Source of the DNA: Spirochaetaceae bacterium
GTDB lineage: Bacteria > Spirochaetota > Spirochaetia > Treponematales > Treponemataceae
Direction: 5' to 3'
Assembly (NCBI GenBank): GCA_017618015.1
Contig: JAFZVC010000061.1
Coordinates: forward strand, 23,685-87,684
DNA: 64,000 nucleotides
This document shows, piece by piece, positions 27,069 through 34,754 of the stretch; positions within the stretch are counted from its first letter, which is position 1, and each line of letters starts with the position of its first letter. Made by a program: the position numbers and the translations under genes. The notes under the pieces are model-generated. The model was not told the DNA's origin. It ran no database searches and saw only the letters and a list, made by a program, of their open reading frames with translations.

Positions 27069-28712
27069 ATGAAATTAAAAACAAGGCTTCTTGGATCATT
27101 CATCATGATTGTCGTTGTGACACTCGTTGTAATTTCTTTGTGCGTAGTGAGTTCCAACACAGTTCTTAAGAAAATTTCTTCTGTCGCGGAGGATGCTGTG
27201 GCATCCGGTGAGCTGAGCGAAGAGGCCGGGGCAGAGTTTCTTTCAAGATTCGCAGAGATGCAACTGTCTTCCAAAAAGCAGACAACAGCTTTGATGATTA
27301 TTACTGATGTCCTTGCTGTTCTGTTGCTGTTAATCGGTATTTCCTCCACATTTGCGGTCATTAAGCCGCTAAAAAGCTTTTCAAAGGCTTTCGGCATGAT
27401 AACTAAAGGCGATCTTGTTATGAAAGATTTCTCTGAAGAAGAGAAAAAGCTCATAACGGACAGGAACGATGAGATAGGCGAGCTTGGGGAAAACTTCAAC
27501 AAGCTTCTCGATTCGCTTCGGACAGTCGTTTCTACAGTGTATGCGGCGGGAGAAAATGTCGCCGCAGGAAGCGTTGAGCTAAGCCACGGAAGCCAGGTTA
27601 TTTCAACTGATGCTACATCACAGGCAGCGTTCGCGGAAGAGATCTCTTCAACGATGGAAGAAATGTCGTCCAACATACGGCGGAACGCAGATAACGCCGC
27701 CGAGACAGATTCTATAGCACAGCTTGTCCTTGAAGAAAGCCGTGCCGGCGGCGAAGCCGTTAAGCGCACGGTTGACGCAATGCACGCTATCGCCGACAAG
27801 ATTTCAATTATTGAAGATATTTCTAGCCAGACGAACAGGCTTGCGCTTAACGCCGCTATAGAAGCGGCGCGCGCCGGTGAGGTCGGGCGCGGCTTCGCCG
27901 TCGTCGCAAGCGAGGTCCGTAAACTTGCAGAACGCAGTCAGGCGGCGGCTGTGGACATCATCGAACTTTCTGAAGAAAGCGTTAAAATAGCCGAAGATAC
28001 CGGAAAGCGTTTTGACGTTATGATTCCTAATATTATAAAGACAGCTGATTTGACGCAGGAAATCTCCGCTGCGGCGCGTGAAGAGGATATCGGTGCCCAG
28101 CAGATAAACAAAGCCGTAATTGAGCTTGATACGCTTGTTCAAAGAAGCGCATCCTCGTCCGAGGAATTCGCTTCGCTTTCAGAAGAGATGGCGGCACAGT
28201 CAGATGAACTGCTCCGCGCCCTTCAGTTCTTTAAGTTCGAGTCTTTGAAAGCTCCGTCATCAGTCGTAAAGAAACAAGCCGCAAAACCCGCGCTTAAGGC
28301 TCCTGCCGTAAAACCTGGTTTACCGCCGTCTCCAGCTTCTGTACGGTCAGAAAAGTCCGCCGAACCAGTTGTGGAAAAGCCTGTGCGCCATGTTTACCCT
28401 GTACAGTCCGGTGCGGACGAAAATGCTGTGAAGGGGACTGCCGCGCCTAAACCACGGAATGTTATCGCAAAGAACGCGGACGAAGTTTCTCCGCACAACA
28501 GCGCGGACTTCGCCGGCGCGGAGCGTAAGAACGTTATAAAGCCGGAACCTGTAATAAAGCCTGCCACGCCAGAAGAAACGGAAAATGCTTCCGCCGGCGG
28601 TGCTGATACGGCTCAGCAGAATGGCTCTGCAGCGTCTGCCGGAATGGCGTTCTCGGCACAGGACTACGTGCCTAACACTTACGTTTCCGACAGCGACTTC
28701 GAAGAGTTTTAA
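27069..28712 (+). CDS. Methyl-accepting chemotaxis protein
   Basis: The 547-residue receptor has two membrane segments (about 7-29 and 73-98) enclosing only about 45 periplasmic residues, so it has no room for a typical ligand-binding domain. A HAMP region and a canonical signalling tip follow ([23 protein letters not shown], near residue 258). Beyond the methylation helices is a tail of roughly 150 residues rich in Pro, Ala, Lys and Glu, ending in SDFEEF. The tail is reminiscent of the flexible linker plus pentapeptide that recruits CheR and CheB in other receptors. The gene is divergent from the ParA-like gene of the che cluster. Confidence 0.92.
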   Translation: MKLKTRLLGSFIMIVVVTLVVISLCVVSSNTVLKKISSVAEDAVASGELSEEAGAEFLSRFAEMQLSSKKQTTALMIITDVLAVLLLLIGISSTFAVIKPLKSFSKAFGMITKGDLVMKDFSEEEKKLITDRNDEIGELGENFNKLLDSLRTVVSTVYAAGENVAAGSVELSHGSQVISTDATSQAAFAEEISSTMEEMSSNIRRNADNAAETDSIAQLVLEESRAGGEAVKRTVDAMHAIADKISIIEDISSQTNRLALNAAIEAARAGEVGRGFAVVASEVRKLAERSQAAAVDIIELSEESVKIAEDTGKRFDVMIPNIIKTADLTQEISAAAREEDIGAQQINKAVIELDTLVQRSASSSEEFASLSEEMAAQSDELLRALQFFKFESLKAPSSVVKKQAAKPALKAPAVKPGLPPSPASVRSEKSAEPVVEKPVRHVYPVQSGADENAVKGTAAPKPRNVIAKNADEVSPHNSADFAGAERKNVIKPEPVIKPATPEETENASAGGADTAQQNGSAASAGMAFSAQDYVPNTYVSDSDFEEF

Positions 28713-28754
28713 GACGGACGCAAGAACAGCCCCTGTCGGTGCGCCCGGACAATA

Positions 28755-28783
28755 TTGACCATAAATCCAATTTATGCTATAAA
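28755..28783 (+). promoter_or_regulatory. rpsP: Promoter of rpsP operon
   Basis: TTGACC (28755-28760) and TATAAA (28778-28783) are 17 bases apart. About 90 bases of leader precede the rpsP start. Confidence 0.7.
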
Positions 28784-28847
28784 TTAGTTTCATGCGCTAT
28801 ACGTATGCACTCAGCAGGACTTACCGGCGCACCAATAACAGTACATT

Positions 28848-28869
28848 TTGGGCATGTAAACATGTCCAA
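28848..28869 (+). other. Leader hairpin adjacent to the rpsP ribosome site
   Basis: TTGGGCATGT and ACATGTCCAA form a 10-bp stem with one G-U pair and a tight loop, ending 2 bases before GGAGG of rpsP. It could influence translation of the ribosomal operon; this is inferred from position only. Confidence 0.4.
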
Positions 28870-28882
28870 TTGGAGGATAGAA

Positions 28883-29122
28883 GTGGTAAGAATCAGACTC
28901 AAGAAGTTTGGAACCAAAAAACGTCCGTACTACAGAATCGTAGTGCAGGACTCACGCAAGCCCCGCGATGGCACGACAATCGAAGAGATTGGTGTTTATC
29001 ATCCTATTGAGGCAGCCGACAAACAGGTTTCTTTCAATGAGGAAAGGGCAAAGTATTGGATCAGTGTAGGAGCACAGCCTTCAGACACAGTTAAGAAACT
29101 TTTCAACAAGAAAAGTTCTTAG
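28883..29122 (+). CDS. rpsP: 30S ribosomal protein S16
   Basis: The 79-residue small-subunit protein has the family signature [19 protein letters not shown] and [18 protein letters not shown]. The GTG at 28883 is chosen because GGAGG (28872-28876) lies 6 bases upstream and the protein then begins [10 protein letters not shown] as in the family; an upstream ATG at 28862 falls inside the hairpin and would add a non-homologous tail. It is first in the conserved rpsP-khpA-rimM-trmD-rplS operon. Confidence 0.93.
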   Translation: MVRIRLKKFGTKKRPYYRIVVQDSRKPRDGTTIEEIGVYHPIEAADKQVSFNEERAKYWISVGAQPSDTVKKLFNKKSS

Positions 29123-29140
29123 TAGCACCGGGAGTTGGGA

Positions 29141-29374
29141 ATGGAAAAAGACCTGATTGAATATATTGCAAAATCACTGGTCGATGATCCAAGTAGCGTC
29201 TCGGTGCAGGAAGTCGAAGGTGACAAATCCACGGTTATTGAGCTTCGTGTCGCACAGAACGACATCGGCAAAGTAATCGGCAAGTACGGCCGCATAGCAA
29301 AGGCTTTGCGCACAGTTTTGAGCGCGAGCGCAAGCAAGACCGGAAAACGCTACAGTCTGGAAATTTTGGACTGA
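29141..29374 (+). CDS. khpA: KH-domain RNA-binding protein KhpA
   Basis: The 77-residue protein is a single type-II KH domain with the RNA-binding loop IGKYGRIAKALR (GxxG variant). KhpA/YlqC proteins sit between rpsP and rimM in many bacteria and partner with KhpB/EloR. The ATG at 29141 has GGGAG at correct spacing; the in-frame TTG two codons earlier is less likely. The stop overlaps the rimM start. Confidence 0.9.
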   Translation: MEKDLIEYIAKSLVDDPSSVSVQEVEGDKSTVIELRVAQNDIGKVIGKYGRIAKALRTVLSASASKTGKRYSLEILD

Positions 29375-29985
29375 TGGGTGCAGTTACCAGCCTGGTTATC
29401 GGAATTATCCGCGGGGCACATGGTCTTACGGGTAAAGTTAAAGTAGAGAGTACCTCCGGCGAGGTCGAGCATTTTTTCGAACTGACCGAAGTTACTTTGA
29501 GGAAAGACGGAACCGAAAGAAAAGCCGAAGTTGAATCGGTAGAAGGTGGACATCCTTTCCTTTTTATGAAATGCGCTGGAATCGACACACCGGAGCAGGC
29601 CGCAAAGCTTGCCGGAGCCGAGATTGTGGTGCCCAGAGACAAAGCCTGCCCTCTTTATGAAGGCGAGTATTATGTCGAGGATCTTAAGAACTGTGCATTG
29701 ATTTACGAGCCTGGCTCTGAATCGAATGCAAAGAACGGACTGAATGATGGCGTAAAACCGGAACCGATTGTTGCCGGTATCGTCACAGACGTATTGGAAG
29801 GCGGTGCTGGAGACCTGTTAGAGGTTTCTGTATCCGAGAGTTTGCAGTTTTCGTCTGATTCGGAAGCTGGTTCTCCTGCTAAGAAGAAAAGAACTGTTCT
29901 TGTTCCTTTCAAAAAGGAGTTCATCGGCGATGTAGATATCGACGGAAAGAAGATGCAGCTTATGCACCTCTGGATTCTGGAGTAA
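29374..29985 (+). CDS. rimM: Ribosome maturation factor RimM
   Basis: The 203-residue protein assists 30S head assembly and binds S19. The N-terminal RimM domain shows VIGIIRGAHGLTGKVKV, and the C-terminal PRC-barrel shows YYVEDL and VLVPFKKEFIGDVDIDGKKM. It is somewhat longer than the usual ~175 residues because of polar insertions in the PRC domain (about 112-180). The start codon overlaps the khpA stop, and trmD follows after 3 bases. Confidence 0.93.
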   Translation: MGAVTSLVIGIIRGAHGLTGKVKVESTSGEVEHFFELTEVTLRKDGTERKAEVESVEGGHPFLFMKCAGIDTPEQAAKLAGAEIVVPRDKACPLYEGEYYVEDLKNCALIYEPGSESNAKNGLNDGVKPEPIVAGIVTDVLEGGAGDLLEVSVSESLQFSSDSEAGSPAKKKRTVLVPFKKEFIGDVDIDGKKMQLMHLWILE

Positions 29986-29988
29986 TTC

Positions 29989-30750
29989 ATGAAATTCCAT
30001 GTGCTGACCTTGTTCCCGGAAATACCCCGTGCTTTTTTTGAAAGCTCAATCATGGCAAAGGCGGTAGAGAAGGGAATTGTTGCCTACGATTTGGTGAATA
30101 TCAGGGATTTTGCCTTTGATAAACACAAAACTTGTGATGACAGTCCGTATGGGGGCGGCGCCGGTATGCTTATGTTGCCGGAGCCGTTGAGTTTAGCGCT
30201 CAAGTCTGTATTCAAAGGGATAAACGAAACGCAGGGGCGGAAAGCCAAAAAGCGCGTCGTTTATGTTACTCCTTCGGGAAAGCCCTTTACGCAGAAACTG
30301 GCGCAGGAACTTAGTCAGACGGAGAACCTTATATTTATCTGCGGGCGGTACGAAGGTATTGACCAGAGGATAATAGATTCCTGGGTTGATGACGAGATTT
30401 CCATCGGTGACTATGTGATGTCATCGGGTGAGCTTGCAGCCACGGTCATTATTGACGCGGTGTACAGGCTGATAGACGGAGTTATCTCGCATGAGTCTTT
30501 GGAGGAGGAAAGCTTCACTGACGGGCTTCTTGAATATCCGCAATACACACGACCCGAAGTGTTTGACGGACGTAATGTACCGGAAGTTTTACTTTCAGGG
30601 CATCATGAAAATATCAGGAAGTGGAGGCTTAAAAAGAGGCTCGAGAAAACGCTCAGAATGCGGCCGGATTTGGTTGCAAAAGCGCGTGAGAACGGCACTC
30701 TTACAGAAGAAGCCGAGAAAATGATTGAGGATATAACTTCAGGAGACTGA
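29989..30750 (+). CDS. trmD: tRNA (guanine-37-N1)-methyltransferase TrmD
   Basis: The 253-residue SPOUT enzyme methylates G37 of tRNAs to prevent frameshifting. Diagnostic stretches are [34 protein letters not shown] and [12 protein letters not shown] (the knot), plus YTRPEVFDG and [13 protein letters not shown]. Its length is normal for the family. It lies directly before rplS in the conserved operon. Confidence 0.97.
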   Translation: MKFHVLTLFPEIPRAFFESSIMAKAVEKGIVAYDLVNIRDFAFDKHKTCDDSPYGGGAGMLMLPEPLSLALKSVFKGINETQGRKAKKRVVYVTPSGKPFTQKLAQELSQTENLIFICGRYEGIDQRIIDSWVDDEISIGDYVMSSGELAATVIIDAVYRLIDGVISHESLEEESFTDGLLEYPQYTRPEVFDGRNVPEVLLSGHHENIRKWRLKKRLEKTLRMRPDLVAKARENGTLTEEAEKMIEDITSGD

Positions 30751-30751
30751 T

Positions 30752-31126
30752 ATGGATTTAATTAAGACAATTGAGGAAGCTCAGAGAAAAACTGACTTAC
30801 CTGATTTTAACGTTGGTGATACTGTTAAAGTTTTCTTCAAGATTATTGAAGGAAAGACAGAGCGCATTCAGGTTTATGAAGGCCTTGTAATCTGCTTCAA
30901 GGGCGCTGGTGTTCGCCGCACAGTTACAGTTCGCAAGAACTCATACGGCGTTGGCGTTGAAAGAATTTTCCCGCTCAACTCACCGCGTATCGCAAAGATC
31001 GAGGTTGTCCGCGTTGGTAAAGTACGCCGCGCTAAGCTCTACTACATCCGTGACAAGATTGGTAAGGGTGCCAAGATTAAAGAGCGCATCGTAAAGAAGT
31101 CAGACAGGGCGGCTAATACAAAATAG
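30752..31126 (+). CDS. rplS: 50S ribosomal protein L19
   Basis: The 124-residue protein of the 30S-50S interface shows [32 protein letters not shown] and [17 protein letters not shown], all standard. It starts 1 base after the trmD stop. It ends the translation-related part of the operon and is followed by a perfect 11-bp hairpin. Confidence 0.97.
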   Translation: MDLIKTIEEAQRKTDLPDFNVGDTVKVFFKIIEGKTERIQVYEGLVICFKGAGVRRTVTVRKNSYGVGVERIFPLNSPRIAKIEVVRVGKVRRAKLYYIRDKIGKGAKIKERIVKKSDRAANTK

Positions 31127-31133
31127 TCGGAAC

Positions 31134-31161
31134 GTGCTGATTTACGCATATAAATCAGCAC
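31134..31161 (+). terminator. Hairpin after rplS
   Basis: GTGCTGATTTA and TAAATCAGCAC form a perfect 11-bp stem with a 6-base loop. No clear T-run follows, so partial termination or RNA processing between rplS and the flagellar-type genes is more likely than full termination. Confidence 0.5.
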
Positions 31162-31180
31162 ATCCTCAAGGCTTTGTTCT

Positions 31181-32218
31181 GTGATTCCGGAATCAACCGT
31201 ACATATTACAGATAAACCCCTCTCTTCTGCTGTAAGCCTTAGAGAGGGGTCTTTTGTCTTTGTCCGGGTAATCGGCGAGAAACCCGACGGAACATACACC
31301 GTTTCGTTCGAGGGCAGCCGATTCTCAGTCCGCGCGGACAAACCGATGAAAGCCGGAGACGCGTTCCCGGCAAAACTTACGACAGACGGAAGAAAGCTTA
31401 TCCTTCTGCCAGATTTTAGCCGCGGTTTAAATCGTGCGGCGAATAATTCTAAAAACTTAAATAACTCCAATATCTTCGACATAAATAAACTTTCAGATAC
31501 AGATGCAGCGCAGTATTTCAATTCGCTTGGGCTTGTACCCGACGAGCTTTCGCGGCGTATCGTAAGCTTTATGCAGCTTATGGGAATACGGCTCGACACC
31601 GACAAGGCGGCTTTTATCCGTGAGATAGCGAAGAAGTTTCCGGGGCACGAGCAGGAAGCTGCGGAAGCCGCCGTTATTCTGGAAGAAAAAGGGCTTCCTG
31701 TTACGGAAGAAGCGATTGAGCGGCTTTTGGGCATGATTTCCGGGTGCGGTTCCGCTGATAACGGTTTTACAGCCGGGGTCAACGCCGCAGAAGAGGATGC
31801 AGAACACTGGATTATCATTCCGTACGAGTACAAAGGCGTTGACGGCACAAGCGACAGTCTCAGCGAAGTTCGCGATAGTTCCGCCGGGCGCGACGGAATC
31901 GAATCGTTTTACGGCTCAATCTGCTTGTTGAAGGAGCCGGACGGAACTGTATCGCGTCTCAAACTGACCGCACGAAAAGGCGAGAAATTATTTTTGTTCA
32001 AAATTTACTTGAATTACTGTATAAACAGGACTAAAATATACGAGTGTACTGTGGAGTTCTCGGTACAGCCACAAAACGGAAATCCCGGCAGAATAGCAGA
32101 AAAGCTGAAGACAGCGCTTGCGGGAGCCGCAGAAAAAATCATTGTTCGATACGAGCCGGATCCCGATATAATGTATCTTTCCGACAACGATATCGCGCTT
32201 GTAAGGGCGGAGGCATGA
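31181..32218 (+). CDS. Hypothetical protein, possible FliK-like
   Basis: The 345-residue protein starts at a GTG. The N-terminal ~80 residues form a beta-rich region (FVFVRVIGEKPDGTYTVSFEG), followed by an Asn-rich linker, helices and a C-terminal beta region beginning HWIIIPYEY. It lies before a short FlhB-C-like gene, the same order as ylqG-ylqH in Bacillus, where the first gene resembles the hook-length protein FliK. The FliK assignment rests mainly on this context. The stop overlaps the next start. Confidence 0.6.
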   Translation: MIPESTVHITDKPLSSAVSLREGSFVFVRVIGEKPDGTYTVSFEGSRFSVRADKPMKAGDAFPAKLTTDGRKLILLPDFSRGLNRAANNSKNLNNSNIFDINKLSDTDAAQYFNSLGLVPDELSRRIVSFMQLMGIRLDTDKAAFIREIAKKFPGHEQEAAEAAVILEEKGLPVTEEAIERLLGMISGCGSADNGFTAGVNAAEEDAEHWIIIPYEYKGVDGTSDSLSEVRDSSAGRDGIESFYGSICLLKEPDGTVSRLKLTARKGEKLFLFKIYLNYCINRTKIYECTVEFSVQPQNGNPGRIAEKLKTALAGAAEKIIVRYEPDPDIMYLSDNDIALVRAEA

Positions 32219-32478
32219 TGGCTTCCACGAAAACGCCTGCAATGAAAGCTTCTGCCTTAGTTTACAATGAAGGTACGGAAGCTCCGATTATCGTTTATAA
32301 CGGTGTCGCCGACATTGCCGACAAAATGATTGACATTGCAAGACAACATGATGTTCCTGTAGTTTACGAGCCGGAGACGGCGGAAATCCTTGCTTTATGC
32401 AAGGCGGGCGATTGTATCCCTGTGGAAACATGGAAAGTCATGGCGGCTGTTTTTTCCGTTATAAGGGGGGAAAAGTGA
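32218..32478 (+). CDS. FlhB C-terminal domain-like protein (YlqH type)
   Basis: The 86-residue protein resembles the cytoplasmic C-terminal domain of the flagellar export switch FlhB: ASALVYNEGTEAPIIVYNG, ADKMIDIARQHDVPVVYEPE and CIPVETWKVMAAVFSVI. It lacks the membrane part and the autocleaving NPTH motif. Standalone copies (FhlX/YlqH) can partly substitute for cleaved FlhB-C in some bacteria. The start at 32218 has GGAGG 4 bases upstream; an adjacent ATG at 32215 is too close. It overlaps both neighbours. Confidence 0.85.
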   Translation: MASTKTPAMKASALVYNEGTEAPIIVYNGVADIADKMIDIARQHDVPVVYEPETAEILALCKAGDCIPVETWKVMAAVFSVIRGEK

Positions 32479-33704
32479 ATAACAAAACTGTTGTAAATAC
32501 AATAAAGACTCGAGATTTGAAGCTTGGAATGCGGTTTTCATCCCCCGTGTTCTTTGATGACGGTACGAATATGTTCCTTGCCGAGAACCGTCCTGTAAAG
32601 CAGTTCCATCTTGATGCGATAAAGCAGTGGAAAATACAGAAACTCGTTACATACGGCAGACTTATAGACTCTAACAACAAAGGCGATTTTACTTCCGACA
32701 GCCGGATTGATGATGTTGATGAAGTAGAGGAGCTTGATGGCCTTGAAGAACTGGAGGAGCTCCAGGAAGTTGATGGTCCGCAACGGTTAGATTCTTCTTT
32801 TACAGAACCTCTTTCCGGCATTTCTGGGTGCTACGACGAAGCTGTAAGTAACATGAAAAAAGTTTTCGCCGCCGCCGGTGAAAACCCTAACTCCGTACGG
32901 GCTGTCGTCGATTCGACCGCCGATACGCTTTTCCGCACGATAAGACGCGACAGCTCTGGTTTCGTAAGCTTTATCCTGAACAAAGGAAGCAGCAATAAGT
33001 ATCCTGCATCGGCGGTGAACATAGCGGTTTTAGCCGGAGCCGCCGCGTTCGCAATGGATCTTCCCGACAGAAAAATATGGCTCATAATTATAGCCGCGCT
33101 TCTTCACGACATTTACATGCCTTCCGTTCCGCAAGAAATAACGAACAAAAAAGGAAAGCTCACCTCATCTGAATTTGAGCTTCTTAAGATGCATACGGTA
33201 CGCGGCGCGTCGTATATCACTGATACATTGCTTTTACCAGATGATATAGCCACTGCGGTTCTGCAGCACCACGAGTATTACGGCGGCGGCGGATACCCTG
33301 AAGGTCGTTCTGGCAGCAACATCAACCTTGCCGCGCGCATAATCTCCGTTTGTGACGCGTTCGAAGCTATGATTTCCGAAAAACCGTACAGGAACGCTCT
33401 CATCGGGTACGAGGCTGTAAAAAGCCTGCTCGGCAAGGCAGGAAAGCAGTTTGACCCGGAAGTTGTAAGCTGCGTCGTAAAAAGCACTGGAGTCTATCCG
33501 TCCGGAACGCTCGTGCTTATGAGCAACATTTCTGTTGCCCGCGTCATAGAAAGCGAAGAAGATTCGTTTTTCCTGCCGGTCGTTAAGATTGTTGCAAAAG
33601 GTCACGGCGATATAGAGACTGGAACAGTCATAAAGCTTAGGGAACAGCGTTCAGTTTTTATAGTAAGACCGCTCAGCCGGGAAGAGGCTCAGAAATTTGC
33701 ATAG
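32475..33704 (+). CDS. HD-GYP domain protein
   Basis: The 409-residue protein has an N-terminal region of about 150 residues with an acidic stretch (DDVDEVEELDGLEELEELQE), then an HD-GYP domain. LLHDIYMPSVPQ gives the HD pair, HTVRGASYI, HHEYYGGGGYPEG (HHE plus GYP) and RIISVCDAFEAM follow. It probably hydrolyses c-di-GMP. The GTG at 32475 has AGGGGGG upstream; earlier in-frame codons lie inside the FlhB-like gene. No receiver or membrane domain is visible. Confidence 0.88.
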   Translation: MNNKTVVNTIKTRDLKLGMRFSSPVFFDDGTNMFLAENRPVKQFHLDAIKQWKIQKLVTYGRLIDSNNKGDFTSDSRIDDVDEVEELDGLEELEELQEVDGPQRLDSSFTEPLSGISGCYDEAVSNMKKVFAAAGENPNSVRAVVDSTADTLFRTIRRDSSGFVSFILNKGSSNKYPASAVNIAVLAGAAAFAMDLPDRKIWLIIIAALLHDIYMPSVPQEITNKKGKLTSSEFELLKMHTVRGASYITDTLLLPDDIATAVLQHHEYYGGGGYPEGRSGSNINLAARIISVCDAFEAMISEKPYRNALIGYEAVKSLLGKAGKQFDPEVVSCVVKSTGVYPSGTLVLMSNISVARVIESEEDSFFLPVVKIVAKGHGDIETGTVIKLREQRSVFIVRPLSREEAQKFA

Positions 33705-34059
33705 CAGAGCGCGCGGTGCCGCTGGAGAACAAAAAGCCGCAGATTTCCTTGCCGGAAAAGGATATAGAATCGTCGAGCGAAACTGGAGGACAAGACGCGG
33801 CGAAATCAATATAATTGCGGATACCGGTGACACGATTGTGTTCGCGGAGGTGAAAACGCTGCCAAGCGGCAATCTTCAGACGCTCGAGAAGGAACTTGGA
33901 CGTCTAAAGCAGAAAAGAATTGTTGAAACGGCTAAATGTTTTCTTTCCAAATATCGACAATATAACTGTAGGTACGTCAGGTTCGACGTTATTGTTGTTG
34001 ATATGCCGGATTTTGAGTCTGTATATCACATAGAAAATGCGTTTTCGGAGTATGTATGA
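33697..34059 (+). CDS. yraN: UPF0102 (YraN) family endonuclease-like protein
   Basis: The 120-residue protein matches the YraN family: GEQKAADFLAGKGYRIVERNWRTR, RGEINIIA and VFAEVKTLPSG, the restriction-endonuclease-like core. A TTG start at 33697 overlaps the HD-GYP stop. Family members occur near trmD/rplS in many genomes; a role in DNA processing is suspected but not settled. It overlaps the next small gene by 4 bases. Confidence 0.88.
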   Translation: MHSRARGAAGEQKAADFLAGKGYRIVERNWRTRRGEINIIADTGDTIVFAEVKTLPSGNLQTLEKELGRLKQKRIVETAKCFLSKYRQYNCRYVRFDVIVVDMPDFESVYHIENAFSEYV

Positions 34060-34241
34060 GTACGATCAGTAATGATAAATCTTCTGATCAAATAGTATCC
34101 GCAAAAATACTTGAGTTACGGCAGAAAATTCAGGATGAATCTTATGTTGATAATGCCGTGCAGCGTATTGCTCTTGTGCTTAGTCGCAGACTTGTTGAAA
34201 AACCGAGAGGTTTTAAGGAAGCTGTAAATGGATCATACTAA
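34056..34241 (+). CDS. Small conserved-looking hypothetical protein
   Basis: The 61-residue charged, helical protein is recognised by context only: its ATG overlaps the yraN stop (ATGA) with GGAG upstream, and its end overlaps the next gene's start. Translational coupling on both sides supports a real gene. No motif or family was recognised. Confidence 0.65.
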   Translation: MSTISNDKSSDQIVSAKILELRQKIQDESYVDNAVQRIALVLSRRLVEKPRGFKEAVNGSY

Positions 34242-34671
34242 TGGCAGAAATCATGGCGGAAGACGTCAGTGGAATAATTCAAGGCGCGGTCAGGAACGGC
34301 GCGGAAGAAGGGAAGCTGCTGATAAAGAAGATATAGAAAACCAGGAAGCTATAAGAACTTTTAAGATGAACACACCGGAATGCCCGATGTGCGGAAAACC
34401 GATTGTAGAGCTTGGAAGCGCTCTTGCTGACAAGGATACAGGTGTGCCTGTTCATTTTGACTGTGTTCTCGATCAGCTTCAAAAGACAGAAAATATCGGT
34501 CCTGATCAGAAAATTGTCTATATCGGTCAAGGAAGATTCGGGGTCGTTGTGTTCCCGCAGCCGCATGACTCAAGGAATTTTTCTATCCAGAAGATTATAG
34601 AGTGGGAGCCGCGCGACAAGAAATTTGAATGGCGCTCGGAAATCGCTGGACTTTATAGTCAGGTCAAATAA
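34228..34671 (+). CDS. Hypothetical protein with Cys-His zinc-binding-like motif
   Basis: The 147-residue protein has a basic Arg/Gly/Asn-rich N-terminus (about residues 1-30) and then CPMCGKPI followed about 30 residues later by HFDC, a plausible zinc knuckle, and a beta-rich C-terminal half (IVYIGQGRFGVVVF). A basic disordered tail with a zinc site suggests nucleic-acid or ribosome binding, but that is inference. It overlaps the previous 61-residue gene and ends the operon that began at rpsP. Confidence 0.7.
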   Translation: MDHTNGRNHGGRRQWNNSRRGQERRGRREAADKEDIENQEAIRTFKMNTPECPMCGKPIVELGSALADKDTGVPVHFDCVLDQLQKTENIGPDQKIVYIGQGRFGVVVFPQPHDSRNFSIQKIIEWEPRDKKFEWRSEIAGLYSQVK

Positions 34672-34754
34672 AAAGAAAAAAACTATAAAAATCTCAAATC
34701 TCTTCAAAAATCTGTTTAAAAAAATTTGAATATGATGTATATTTTATACTAATC

